From positions 1-64,000 of the forward strand of contig JADKFC010000001.1 in NCBI GenBank assembly GCA_016717655.1: DNA of 64,000 nt, read 5' to 3'. Below, piece after piece: positions 26,801 through 35,645 of this stretch. This stretch comes from Saprospiraceae bacterium. Lineage in GTDB: Bacteria > Bacteroidota > Bacteroidia > Chitinophagales > Saprospiraceae. The position numbers and the translations under genes are program-made. Within the stretch, counting starts at the first letter, position 1; the number at the start of each line of letters is the position of its first letter. Below the pieces are notes generated by a model. The model worked only from the letters and a program-made list of their open reading frames with translations, ran no database searches and was not told the origin of the DNA.

Positions 26801-29557
26801 CCGGCAACCCCATGTGTGGATGAAATGTCGTCCAATTGGTTGCGCCTGGAAGGAGATGGTCAATGGTGGACAGCCATCATCGACAGTGGTAGCATCAGCG
26901 GCCACCTCTATTTGTATCAGGGCAATTGTGGTGATCTTTTCTGTCTTGATACCCTAAGGATCAGTGGACAAAGCAACCAGCCTTCGTTTTTAGCCGCTGT
27001 TGGCCAAAGCTATTATGTGCAGTACATTGCCGATGAAGCGGGTCAAGCCGGAAAAATCAACTGGGCATGCAGGCCTTACTATGCCAATAATAGTTGCGAT
27101 TTGACTGTACCCATCAGCTGTGGCGATACCTTGACGGGCAATACCTGGCTGGCACCCATAGAAACCGAAAACGGCTGCAATGCCAATGGTCCTGCCTTGT
27201 ACTATTCCTTTATCGGCAATGGTCAGTATTACCGCCTGCATTTGCTGGAAGGCGTTGCCAATTTTAACCTCATCGAAAAAGACTGTCAAACCGGCAGGTG
27301 TTTGTTAAGCCAAAAATTAGGAAGTGGTCGCAATTCCATTTTGATTGCCAGTAAAATGGATCAGGAATACCATTTGCGCATCAGTGCACCAGATTCGGTG
27401 CTCTTTAGGTTTGCCCTGGAATGTTTTGACCCCAATACCAATCAAAGCTGTTTTGATGCAGCCCCCGGTGAATGTGCCAGCCAATACCGGTGTGACCTTC
27501 AAAGTCCGGTTGGCTTTCAGCTTGGTCATCCTTGTATCGGCTTACCCCGCATGCAGCACTGGTACTACCTTGAATCTGGAAACCAGGCCCTGGTAGAATT
27601 GATACCGGATGTGGCCTCGGATTCTTTTTCTATTTTGTTGATCAGAGGCAATTGTAGCGAATATGAGTGCATTGCCCAATACAGTTCCAATGATCCCAAA
27701 ATTATCTTTCATTTAGAAGATAGTTACGAATATTATATAAGTATATACGGAAATATATTTTCAGAAAACACCGCTTTGTTCAGCCTCCAGTGTGGTGATG
27801 CAGCGGTCAATGACACATGTGGCGCCGCCATTGAATTGAATTGTCCTCAGACGGTCAATGTACCTCTTTACCTGGCAACCAAAGATGAAAATCCGGTTTG
27901 CCACCAGGGAGAAAGCCCATCACTTTGGTACAAGGTGGCAGGTTCCGGACAGGGCTTAAATTTGCAACTTACAGGTGCCTCACCTCACTTTGAGGGTCAA
28001 ATGGTGATTTACAGTGGCCCTTCTTGTTCGGCTTTAAATTGTATTTACACCACTACCATCAAAGCTGGAGAAAACAAAGAACACCGCTGGCTGGCTGCTG
28101 CCGGACAATCGTACTGGATAGGTTTTTATTCCAATGATGCGTACAATGCGGGTTGGCTGGACATGGAGCTGAGCTGTTTTGATCAGGCTGCCAACGATAC
28201 CTGTGTAGGGGCCCTGCCACTGGTGGATGGCAATTTTGAGCTCAAACCTTATTCTATGACTTCCGATACGGTAAGCGGTTGTGGCGTTGTTGCCCCTTTG
28301 GGTGAGTGGTATACCTGGGCGGGTGATGGCAAGAGTGTTTCTATTACCAATAATGCAGCAAATGACTTGAAACTGGCCTTGTTTTCCGGTAGCTGTGGTG
28401 CCCTGTCTTGCCTGGGTAAAATCGATTTGCCTGTGGGTGAGCAGTGGGATGTATTGACCCAGCCAGACAGAGATTATTTTGTATTGATTCAAAGTATCGC
28501 GGGCTTGCAAACAACCGGAGAAAAGTTTAATGTCAGGTTTTATACCCCGATACCCAATGACAATTGTCCCGGAGCCTTACCTTTTAATTGTGGTCAGCTC
28601 ATAGCGGTTCGCAACAACAATTTTACAGAAGATTTTGAATTGTATCCGAGCTGCGATACCCTTTATCCCGATAAGTTATGGTATACCTTTACGGGAGATG
28701 GAAGCATCCGTACCTTAAAATACATTGTGCCCGATGTGGATGGCTCCGTGGTATTTGCCGAGGACTGTAGCAACGGCTGTTTTTACAGCAGTGAATTTTA
28801 TGCAAGCCTGGCTACCGAGTTTTCTTTCAGCAGTGTACCTGATAAAAAATACCTCATTGGCATAGGCACTAAATCGCAGCCTAACAACAAAAGGATAAGG
28901 GTGCAAATGGATTGTGTAGATGGGTATCACCATGTGGCAAAGGAAAGTGCACTGCCCTTGATTTGTGGCAAATATGAGCTGGATTACAGCCAGGCAAAGA
29001 TCAATTTATTGAATACGTGCAGCAGTAACAATCTTTTTGTTCAACTGTACTATAGTTTTACAGGAGATGGCAGCGATCTGGTTTTGGTAGGAAGCCCCAA
29101 TCCGGGTGCCTTTTTTAAAGTAGTAAATGAAGATTGTATTTCTGTCCATGACTTTGCATTTGGTGGTAAAATTTTTACAACCGAAGCAGGCAAACAATAT
29201 TATTTTTTAATCAGTTTTTTCCCCGGCATCCAGCAACTCCAGCAGGAGTTCAGCATAGAATATAGGTGCGACGTGGCTACAGAAGATTTGCCATTGGCTC
29301 AACCATTTGTCAGTTACCCCAATCCATCCAATGGATCAACTTCATTTTACTGGCAAGGCAATGACGTAGAGACGGGAGCAGAACTGTGTTTGATAGATGT
29401 TGCGGGAAGGGTCGTGAGGTGCGAAAATACAACGTCCTTAAGAAAGGGGTTGATATGGAAAATACCTGCTGACCAAAAATTGATACCGGGTGTTTATCAT
29501 GCCAGATTGAGAACAGAGAAGGCAGTAATGAGTACAACGATTCTGGTGGTAGAATAA
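23828..29557 (+). CDS. Giant secreted repeat protein with T9SS type A sorting domain
   Basis: This 1909-residue protein starts with a signal peptide (ending VLQAQT). It is then built almost entirely of about 15 divergent repeats of roughly 120-130 residues. Each repeat opens with an N-x-x-C-x-x-A-x-x-L-x-C-G block (NCDTAPALNCG, NDTCGAAIELNC, NDNCPGALPFNCG). It continues through a W/Y-Y-x-x-x-G-x-G block (VWFSVAGDG, LWYTFTGDG, LWYKVAGSG) and ends with a Tyr-rich strand (YYLLIYE, YYLVLRS). The layout suggests tandem beta-sandwich (PPC-like) adhesive domains, with cysteines probably paired. The last 80 residues are a T9SS type A domain (YPNPSNGSTSF). It is likely surface-bound or released. An adhesin or matrix role is inference; no enzyme motif was seen. 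Confidence 0.9.
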   Translation: MRRYIAIWVLLFIVQVLQAQTDPVNLNCETNIAITSSQLTSGKFLQGDSYGLSCLNESVRGVWFSVAGDGKYYNLVLGSGTGQLQYQFFSGDCALLQCLGQGNGYVPLLNDSTYYLLIYEHTQTVIEDTFEFYFEEAFVPDYDNCDTAPALNCGESLTLNFDLLSQSSIEQKKMGWFQAVAIDKNATLQTTSWTGEDWILSVHTLPCISAPTYVAEETPLRWTSAGASPTLFSVFDSIGLVDSVQFNLTCTDINPGQICNQPFSLVCEDIISDTLWHDAIADFNHPEIVYQWYLIQGDSSQHEIEVTQTSDHALSVELYYSSIDPMGGCADSVLESNTLQLPGQKWRVSLPCLPGYRYYLVLSGTDSTAYELLHSCDSIQLSGLNCLTANTVVCGDSLDGGHNIPGLPLGEAGWSAGGGNWFKWDSLAALPNWIATDTLQNLSYDIYAGGCDSLTLVYSYNASIEEGSVIQIVGQDSIDYYLVLRSADETQDTVTLMHGCGQTPCQIATTVNCGDTLALLSDTNTRLDLSSDIITQPYRQWINFVGTGNLLTWNKVGQGMITVYTGSCANLTVVPLNINNQSAIQKLRTQIGEDYYLVWESTDYDTLALNLHFECEEVDSTDTCAQALLADCGIHEYIFTNEGAMPEDTSSFCGPVFDSKWLRIKGSGQLITLWGSAMTLYQGSCDSLQCLGTVDYSARFLTLSDTSYNIAIATDGTDTTVINLECTPPASNSGCVSATLLQCDSSYTATFKASLPATWQSESGVLWYQLAGDGNLWKISTTADNASHWSVSLAENCESTGLPVTWVSEADTAWAFQLYTQAGIEYILKIESDSLYDGSFVVDCTPLVPGLDCGTAIDLICGDTLDYASGQRLSFGDLSQSAWYKVTTQNSGLSLSMLGDTSALRAIWLKGSNCDDLSEVLGLHSLSDDLSVYADSIENLYLVLGLPEGVLDTTSLLLHCETPEVAHTCESAVPLHCGIASKVYATHTRLSPATPCVDEMSSNWLRLEGDGQWWTAIIDSGSISGHLYLYQGNCGDLFCLDTLRISGQSNQPSFLAAVGQSYYVQYIADEAGQAGKINWACRPYYANNSCDLTVPISCGDTLTGNTWLAPIETENGCNANGPALYYSFIGNGQYYRLHLLEGVANFNLIEKDCQTGRCLLSQKLGSGRNSILIASKMDQEYHLRISAPDSVLFRFALECFDPNTNQSCFDAAPGECASQYRCDLQSPVGFQLGHPCIGLPRMQHWYYLESGNQALVELIPDVASDSFSILLIRGNCSEYECIAQYSSNDPKIIFHLEDSYEYYISIYGNIFSENTALFSLQCGDAAVNDTCGAAIELNCPQTVNVPLYLATKDENPVCHQGESPSLWYKVAGSGQGLNLQLTGASPHFEGQMVIYSGPSCSALNCIYTTTIKAGENKEHRWLAAAGQSYWIGFYSNDAYNAGWLDMELSCFDQAANDTCVGALPLVDGNFELKPYSMTSDTVSGCGVVAPLGEWYTWAGDGKSVSITNNAANDLKLALFSGSCGALSCLGKIDLPVGEQWDVLTQPDRDYFVLIQSIAGLQTTGEKFNVRFYTPIPNDNCPGALPFNCGQLIAVRNNNFTEDFELYPSCDTLYPDKLWYTFTGDGSIRTLKYIVPDVDGSVVFAEDCSNGCFYSSEFYASLATEFSFSSVPDKKYLIGIGTKSQPNNKRIRVQMDCVDGYHHVAKESALPLICGKYELDYSQAKINLLNTCSSNNLFVQLYYSFTGDGSDLVLVGSPNPGAFFKVVNEDCISVHDFAFGGKIFTTEAGKQYYFLISFFPGIQQLQQEFSIEYRCDVATEDLPLAQPFVSYPNPSNGSTSFYWQGNDVETGAELCLIDVAGRVVRCENTTSLRKGLIWKIPADQKLIPGVYHARLRTEKAVMSTTILVVE

Positions 29558-29567
29558 ACGCAGGAAG

Positions 29568-29894
29568 ATGAAAGAAACCCATTATTTTGATTTGGTGTAC
29601 GATGTTACCCGACTGATACCAAAGGGCAGGGTAACTACTTATGGAGCCATTGCAGATTATCTGGCACTGGGCTCGGCGCGCATGGTAGGATGGGCATTGA
29701 ATCATTTGCCCAAAAACAACGATGTGCCTGCCCATAGGGTTATCAATCGCAAGGGAGAGCTGAGTGGAAAGTTGCAGTTTCCATCACCAACCACCATGGA
29801 AGAAAGACTGGTAGCCGAAGGCATTGAAGTCAGGGATGACAAGGTGGTACATTTTGATCTGGTATTCTGGCACCCCAAAGAAATAGAAGCTTAA
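29568..29894 (+). CDS. Alkyltransferase-like protein (ATL)
   Basis: The 108-residue protein matches the DNA-binding domain of O6-alkylguanine-DNA alkyltransferases (IPKGRVTTYGAIADYLALG, the GSARMVGWALN arginine-finger helix, then VPAHRVINRKGELSG). The active-site motif PCHR is PAHR here, so the acceptor cysteine is replaced by alanine (about residue 55). ATL proteins bind O6-alkylguanine and hand it to nucleotide excision repair without repairing it themselves. It follows the giant repeat protein by 10 nt and precedes tsaE by 11 nt. Confidence 0.93.
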   Translation: MKETHYFDLVYDVTRLIPKGRVTTYGAIADYLALGSARMVGWALNHLPKNNDVPAHRVINRKGELSGKLQFPSPTTMEERLVAEGIEVRDDKVVHFDLVFWHPKEIEA

Positions 29895-29905
29895 ATGTAT
29901 AGGCC

Positions 29906-30327
29906 GTGAAAGAAGAAATCATTTATGGACTTGATGAAATAGAAGGCCTGGCCCAAAAGCAATCGAGTATATTAATAAATACAAGCTGGCCCTCTTTTTG
30001 GGTGCAGTGGGTTCCGGCAAAACAACTCTCATTCGTCAAATCTGTGGGATCATGGGTGTGCAAGATGAAGTATCGAGTCCCACCTTTTCATTGGTCAATG
30101 AATACATGTCGAGTAGGGGCGTGGTTTACCACATGGACCTTTATCGCTTGAATACAGAACGCGAAGCTTTTGAAGCTGGTGTCATGGAATACATAGATTC
30201 TGGTGAAATCTGCCTGATTGAATGGCCTGAGTTGATAGCCTCCTGGTTGTCGGCCTATCCATGTGTGGTTTTTTCACTGAGCCATGAAGAAAACAAAAGA
30301 AAAATTGAAATAACAACCAACTATTGA
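29906..30327 (+). CDS. tsaE: tRNA threonylcarbamoyladenosine ATPase TsaE (frameshifted)
   Basis: TsaE is the P-loop ATPase needed with TsaB/TsaD to make t6A on ANN-decoding tRNAs. The first frame gives the N-terminus (MKEEIIYGLDEIEGLAQ). The next frame holds the Walker A GAVGSGKTTLIRQ, SSPTFSLVNEY, HMDLYRL and the IEWPELI block. The two join if one base is restored in the A run at 29955-29958, giving AIEYINKYKLALFLGAVGSG in one frame and 140 residues in total, the normal length. The GTG at 29906 is the start. Because tsaE is essential in most bacteria, a sequencing indel is far more likely than loss. The gene overlaps the convergent lspA by 7 nt. Confidence 0.9.
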
Positions 30328-30998
30328 TCCTGGCCGTGTGGGTCAACGGCAGCTTCCTCTGGTTTTGCGGGACTTGTTTTTTTACTGTCGGATGTAAAAA
30401 AGCTTCGGTTGAAAAGAATGATAGAAGCCACACCCGTAGTGATGGCACTGTCTGCTACATTAAAAACAGGTCTGAAAAATTCAAATCTTTCTCCCCCCCA
30501 GATGGGCAACCAGGATGGAAGAATGGTGTCGACCATTGGAAAATAGAGCATGTCTACCACCTTTCCTTGGAGGAGGGGAGCGTAGCCTGTACCAAAGGGT
30601 ACAAATTGTGCCAGGCCGCCATGGTAGTGCGATTCAGAAAAAATCATACCGTAAAAAATGCAGTCGATGATGTTGCCGATGGCACCGGCTACAATGAGGC
30701 TGAAACTGAAAAGCAGCGATTTTTTTTCATTGGCTTTTAAGAGGCTATACAGGATATAGCCCAAAAATCCGGCCATGATGATGCGAAATATGCTGAGCAC
30801 ATATTTTCCATTGACGCCGCCGTAACTTAGGCCAAAAGCCATTCCTTCATTTTCTACAAACTGGATTTTAGCCCATGACAGACCCAAAATGTCAAATCCG
30901 GTTCCGTATTCCAATTGCGTTTTGATCCAGATCTTGGACCATTGATCGATGATCAGCAAAAGAATGATGGTAGTAAAGATGATGGCTTTTTTGCTCAA
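30321..30998 (-). CDS. lspA: Lipoprotein signal peptidase (signal peptidase II)
   Basis: LspA cleaves lipoprotein signal peptides before the lipid-modified cysteine. The 225-residue protein has four main transmembrane helices and both catalytic aspartates, D112 in GNIIDCIFYG and D183 in FNVADSAITTG. It shows the Bacteroidota insertion between them (HYHGGLAQFVPFGTGY, VVDMLYFPMVD) and a long hydrophilic C-terminal tail. The start is TTG (MSKKAIIFTT). The lipoproteins in this window (SusD-like, 17381, 23253) are its kind of substrate. Confidence 0.95.
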   Translation of the reverse strand: MSKKAIIFTTIILLLIIDQWSKIWIKTQLEYGTGFDILGLSWAKIQFVENEGMAFGLSYGGVNGKYVLSIFRIIMAGFLGYILYSLLKANEKKSLLFSFSLIVAGAIGNIIDCIFYGMIFSESHYHGGLAQFVPFGTGYAPLLQGKVVDMLYFPMVDTILPSWLPIWGGERFEFFRPVFNVADSAITTGVASIILFNRSFFTSDSKKTSPAKPEEAAVDPHGQDQ

Positions 30999-31141
30999 GG
31001 CTGTTTTTTATGGTAAGATGCAAAAATAGGAAAATATGTTGGAAAGTGGGATAGTTAATTTGAGAAGTTAAAATATTGTTAATCAATAAAGTGGGTGAAT
31101 GAAATGTGACCGGCGTCACCCTTTTTGGCAGCTAGAAGGGC

Positions 31142-31149
31142 TAACTTTG
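31142..31149 (+). promoter_or_regulatory. -7-like element TAACTTTG
   Basis: An exact TAnnTTTG, but only 5 nt before the proposed ATG at 31155. Either the transcript is leaderless or the start lies further downstream (an in-frame ATG occurs at MPVLFLHY). Confidence 0.25.
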
Positions 31150-31154
31150 AAAGT

Positions 31155-31526
31155 ATGTCAGGAAAGACAGTTGCCTATACGGTTCTTTTTATTTTTCATC
31201 TTCAGTTTTATCCATTCCGGGAATTGCTGAAGATGCCTGTCCTTTTTTTGCATTATAGCGACTATAACTCCCGCACCACCTCGTTTGACGTGTTTCTCAG
31301 CCACCATTATACCCATGAAGCAGATAGCGATCAGGACCAGGACAAAGACCGACAGCTGCCATTTAAAAATACGGATAATGTGCAGGTAGGCTGGACTGCT
31401 TTGATACCTTTGGGCTTTGAGGGTGTTTCCAACAAGATCATGATTATGAACAAAGCCGAATTCCTAAATATAAGATTGAGGGGACCAATGGAGTTTGTTT
31501 GTCAATTTTTCCACCCTCCGGATTGA
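31155..31526 (+). CDS. Hypothetical exported protein
   Basis: With the ATG at 31155 the protein has 123 residues. It starts with one hydrophobic segment (VAYTVLFIFHLQF), then a His/Asp-rich stretch (FLSHHYTHEADSDQDQDKD) and RQLPFKN. The His/Asp-rich block could bind metal. I recall similar short proteins in other Bacteroidota but no assigned function. The four-helix membrane protein follows after 56 nt and may be in the same transcript. Confidence 0.55.
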   Translation: MSGKTVAYTVLFIFHLQFYPFRELLKMPVLFLHYSDYNSRTTSFDVFLSHHYTHEADSDQDQDKDRQLPFKNTDNVQVGWTALIPLGFEGVSNKIMIMNKAEFLNIRLRGPMEFVCQFFHPPD

Positions 31527-31582
31527 ATCAGGTTTTTATTTCATTTTACCTGATTTTATTATTCAAACAAAAAATATACATT

Positions 31583-32080
31583 ATGAACGGAGCACATTGG
31601 CATCTGGTGTTGAATCATTTGCCCATTATCATCCCTATCGCTGCATTGGTGATATTATTGATTTCATATGCAGTAGACAAGCCTGATTTTGTGAGGGCTG
31701 CCTACCTGCTTTTTGTACTTGGGGCCCTTGCCACCCTTCCGGCCTTTTTGACCGGAGAAGGTGCAGAAGAAGTTGTTGAGGGCCTGGCAGGTATTGACGA
31801 AAACTACATCCACGCTCATGAAGAAGCAGCCGAAGTATTTGCCTTTGGCAACTATGCTTTGGGACTCTTGGCATTAACAGCTTTGTTTTTGGGATACTGG
31901 AAAAAACAACTGTCAGTGTATCCCAAAATAGTGGTAACCCTATTTGCCTTTATGGTTTTGTTTTTGGGCAAACAAGCCGGCACCACAGGTGGAGAGATTC
32001 GCCACACTGAAATTCGAAGCAGCACAACGGTTGGATCTGGCAGCGCCATTGAAGCACAAGAAGAGGGTGACGACGATTGA
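31583..32080 (+). CDS. DUF2231-like four-helix membrane protein
   Basis: The ATG at 31583 gives 165 residues: MNGAHWHLVLNHLPIIIPIA, then three more hydrophobic helices and an acidic tail (EAQEEGDDD). The HLVLNHLPI motif near the first helix is the signature of DUF2231-type proteins, whose histidines may bind haem or metal; the biochemical role is unknown. The longer frame from 31499 overlaps the previous gene and lacks homology, so I rejected it. Confidence 0.7.
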   Translation: MNGAHWHLVLNHLPIIIPIAALVILLISYAVDKPDFVRAAYLLFVLGALATLPAFLTGEGAEEVVEGLAGIDENYIHAHEEAAEVFAFGNYALGLLALTALFLGYWKKQLSVYPKIVVTLFAFMVLFLGKQAGTTGGEIRHTEIRSSTTVGSGSAIEAQEEGDDD

Positions 32081-32126
32081 TTTTGAAATTCGGTCCTGAT
32101 CTAAATCAAGACTAAAAGGCCTCATT

Positions 32127-32161
32127 CAACTAACCGGCAAGGTAGAAGGTCCGGTTAGTTG
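32127..32161. terminator. Hairpin between convergent genes
   Basis: A perfect 11-bp inverted repeat, CAACTAACCGG / CCGGTTAGTTG, with a 13-nt loop lies 46 nt after the DUF2231-like gene. There is no T run on either side, so its use as a terminator is uncertain. Confidence 0.45.
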
Positions 32162-32276
32162 GCTTGGGGCTATTGGAAGCAAAATAAATGAAGCGCTTGA
32201 AAGAAACAGCTGATTCTATTTCAATCAGCATTTTTTCTATCCATATTCCTCTTTATTTAACCTTTCAAAAAATCAT

Positions 32277-34327
32277 CTATTGAATAAATATTTTTAAAAA
32301 TTGACTTTCGTTGCGTTCCTTGTTTTCAAAGTAGAGAATGTAAATGCCTTTGCTGAGATTGGATACGTCCAAACGTGAGTTGGTATTATGAAATAACTGG
32401 TGTAAGATGATTTTGCCATTGAGGTCTCTCAACCAAAGCGCTCCGTCAGTAAAGCAGGTAGTGAGATAAAGTTCTCTGCCACTTTGTTGGCTGGTAGGAT
32501 AGCAGTCTTGGGTATCTTCCGTGCCGCTGGTAAGTAATATTTCAAAACTAGCTTCTTTGGAACAGTTGTTGGCATCATTGACAGTGACCGTGTATGTGCC
32601 AGCCGCCAGATTGTTGGGAGATTTTACAATGCTGCCGTTGCTCCAGCTGTATTTAAAAGGAGGAGTACCACCGTTGACCCCAAGGGTGATTTTACCATTG
32701 GCCAGCCCTCCAGATTCGGGTGTCAGTACGCCTGTGATTTTCATGGAATCCGGTTGTGATAAAAAAATGCTGGCTGATTTTGTAACGCCATCTTCATCCG
32801 TAACGGTAACCGAATAACTACCTTTTGGAAGATTGTTTTGGCTCAGGGTTGAATCTCCGGTAGACCAAAGGTAGCTGTATTGTCCTATACCTCCGTTAAA
32901 ATTGGCTGTCAACACTCCTGTGGAGTCTCCATAACATTTTATTGGGTTGGTTATGCTGATGGTACCGGCCAGGGGTACAAATCTATTGTACACATATAGT
33001 TGTCTGTCGCCTTCTATTTCTTCTGCTTTAAAAATGATGTTGCTGTTTCTAACTTCTCTGAAGTCGGCGGGCATGGAGGATTTGCCCTCAATCGAGTTGA
33101 GGTTAGCCAACAGTTTGGTGCTTGCTGCCGTGCCTTTACTGGTTAAAATTTCTGTATCGGTTTCGTGATCTTTGTAAGCAATGATTAAAAATTCTTTGCT
33201 CATAGGTACGAGGAATTGACTGCCTCCGCTTGTTGTAGAGGTGTACTCAGCCAGCGTAGAGGTGCCAGCCTGGGTGCCATCGGTTTTAACAAGGAGCAGA
33301 TTGTCTTTATCATTGGCCAAAACATAAGCTGAGTCTTCCCATTTAATGAGAGAATAAGGAGTGTTTTTTAAGAAATAATTTAGGTCCTTAAGCACAGCGG
33401 TTCCTGCTTCAGTGCCATTTGAAGTCCAAATATCATCACCATTATCTCCTCCATTTAGTGTGAAAATAGCGTTGTTGTTTTCCAGTAAGACCATTTCGTA
33501 TATTGAATGGCTAAGTGTAGCAACAATTTTGGTATTTTCAGCAGTTCCATCTGATTTCCACAATTGGTCTCCACTGCCAAGTCTCATGGCAAAATAAAAG
33601 TTTTGTGCATTGGTTGCCACAACCAGACACCCAATGGTGGCACTCTTGTCATCGAGCAACTTTACCTTTTTTGTGGTAGCTGGTGTACCCTGTGTTTCCC
33701 ACATTTCACTACCATCAAAAATATCAGAAGTTGCAAAAAAGTATACTTTATTGTTGAATTTGAAAAAAGTTTCAGGGTTGGAGCTGGCGGCACCCGTATT
33801 GATGTCTTTTAGAAGTTTTGTTCCTGCCGATGTGCCGTCGCTTACCCACACCTCGCTCCCGAAGCCTGGAGAAACAGCAGCAAAATACAAAAATTGCCCA
33901 TCTGAAAATAAGTGGCTAGAAATGGTAGTTGATATTATGCCTCCCGAAGGATTGATGTCTTTCACGATTTTAGTACCGGCTGCAGTACCATCTGAGGTCC
34001 ACAATTCAAAGCCATTGGCGCCATTGTTGGCAAAAAAGTAGAGTTTACCTTTGTGCGCCGTAAACTTGCCGTAATCGGTAGATGTTGTCCCCGGTCTTAT
34101 GTCTTTACCATCCTGGTACCGACTTCTGTACCATCTGTAAGCCAAAGTTCCTCTCCTGCTTCTGCAGTGGCAGCCGTAAAAAAGTAGTTGCTGCCTACCA
34201 CCCCAACTCTGCCACCAGAACTGTTTTTCAGGTCAACCTCTTCCGGAAAATTGGTTATTTTGGTGACCTGTGCCTCCATGTTAGGGATGAGTAAAAGGAG
34301 AACGATGGGCAGGAGAATCTTATTCAT
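32277..34327 (-). CDS. ELWxxDGT-repeat/SprB-repeat protein, T9SS cargo (frameshifted)
   Basis: The signal peptide (ending NMEAQ) is in one frame, which stops after GTRMVKT. The following frame continues DIRPGTTSTDYG and the rest. Restoring one base in the T run at 34105-34107 (A run in the gene sense) joins GTRMVK to DIRPG and gives 683 residues. About 400 residues contain several ELWxxDGTxxGT repeats (ELWTSDGTAAGTKIVKDIN, EVWVSDGTSAGTKLL), probably a beta-propeller. One or two SprB-type repeats follow (IKCYGDSTGVLTANFNGG, YLWSTGDST). A T9SS sorting domain closes the protein. It is likely a surface adhesion or motility-related protein; no catalytic motif is visible. Confidence 0.85.
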
Positions 34328-34668
34328 TTCAGATATTTTGTACGAAAATAGGGGTTAACTGCTAATTATAGTCCTGCAATTAATTTTATTTTTCAAGATT
34401 CCTGTCATCTCCATATTTTGTATTGTGTGAGTTCAAAAGTTGATATGTTTACAAAATTTTATACTGATTTTGAACTCAAATGTTGTGGTATTGCCCTTAT
34501 TTCTCATTTGATTGAATTGCTGTGATTATTAAGCGGTTTGCTTTATTTCAAAATTTTTAGTCCCCCTTTAATTAATATGGTTAGTAATGCTTATTGGAAC
34601 CAATTTTAGCAGTTTTCCTATATGAAATAGATCAGCCCTGCTGACAATAGGTTGTCATTCTGTGAGCG
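34328..34668. other. Divergent intergenic region
   Basis: About 340 AT-rich bases lie between the divergent ELWxxDGT and GyrI-like genes. Apart from the -7 element at 34669 I see no gene or repeat. Confidence 0.4.
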
Positions 34669-34676
34669 TAACTTTG
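34669..34676 (+). promoter_or_regulatory. -7 promoter element TAACTTTG (GyrI-like gene)
   Basis: An exact TAnnTTTG ends 19 nt before the ATG at 34696. Confidence 0.4.
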
Positions 34677-34695
34677 ATTTATAAAATCAGGCAAA

Positions 34696-35325
34696 ATGGA
34701 AAAATTGGATTTGACAAAAAAATACAAGGTTTGTTATCAGGCCAAGGCCACAGTAGAAGAAGTTACAATAGAAGATGCGGGGTATCTGGCCGTCGAAGGA
34801 AAGGGGGATCCATCTGCCCCTGAATTCTCTAAAAACGTGGAAGCTTTGTATGGAATCGCCTACACCATCAAATTTATGTGTAAAGACAAAGGCCTTGACT
34901 TTGTGGTGCCCAAACTGGAAGCGCAGTGGTGGTATGATGAACTAAAATACGTGGCATTGACTCCCGAAGAATCCGCCCTAAAAGTACCGCGCAGCGAATG
35001 GCAGTATCAACTAATGATTCGTATGCCGGATTGGGTTTCCAATGAAATATTTGACGAGGGAGTCAGGAAGGCCTTCGCCAAAAAAGGCAATGAAAAAATG
35101 AAGGATGTAAAACTGATTCGATTTGAACCGGGTCGATGTGTGCAAATACTTCATACAGGGCCCTTCAGCGATGAACCCAATTCATTGGTTAAAATAAGCC
35201 AATACATGGATCTTCACAGTCTGGTAAAAAATGGCAGACACCATGAAGTCTATTTATCTGACTTTAATAAAGTGGAAGAGGCAAAGTTAAAAACAATATT
35301 GAGGGAGCTGGTCGTTGAAAAATGA
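34696..35325 (+). CDS. GyrI-like small-molecule-binding protein
   Basis: The 209-residue protein matches stand-alone GyrI-like/SOUL-type effector domains: an N-terminal GYLAVEGKGDPS block, PKLEAQWWYDE, then the second half with RFEPGRCVQILHTGPF, SDEPNSLVKISQYM and HHEVYLSDFNK, ending in the usual LRELV. These domains bind small hydrophobic ligands, and some hydrolyse xenobiotics. There is no DNA-binding region, so it is not a full AraC or MerR regulator. Ligand unknown. Confidence 0.85.
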   Translation: MEKLDLTKKYKVCYQAKATVEEVTIEDAGYLAVEGKGDPSAPEFSKNVEALYGIAYTIKFMCKDKGLDFVVPKLEAQWWYDELKYVALTPEESALKVPRSEWQYQLMIRMPDWVSNEIFDEGVRKAFAKKGNEKMKDVKLIRFEPGRCVQILHTGPFSDEPNSLVKISQYMDLHSLVKNGRHHEVYLSDFNKVEEAKLKTILRELVVEK

Positions 35326-35645
35326 AGATTTTGATTCAATGAGTGTATTAAAAAATCAGATTCAGATATACAGTTGCCAAGAATTTGTTTCACATTTACT
35401 CACTTTTGTTATAAATGAAGTTATCATTTGTAAAATAATCTGTTATTTTTTAGTTCTTAATGGAATTCACCTCATATTTCAACAGGTTGTTTTGATAAAG
35501 CCTTAAAGTATAAGGAGTCTATCTAAATCGAATCGGGAATGTAATGGTTTAAATCACTTTCTTGTTAAACAGGTAGTGGTTTTTGCTATGACTAGATTTA
35601 GCTATTTCGCGTTTACCCAAAACAAGCCACATTTGCCATTAAAAA
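35326..35645. other. Intergenic region
   Basis: 320 AT-rich bases without a supportable gene; a 63-codon frame at 35315-35506 has low-complexity translation and overlaps the previous gene. Confidence 0.4.

Noticed and set aside
31142..31154. Strong promoter for the 31155 gene
   Set aside because: The -7 motif is too close to the ATG for a normal leader, so I kept it only as a weak feature.
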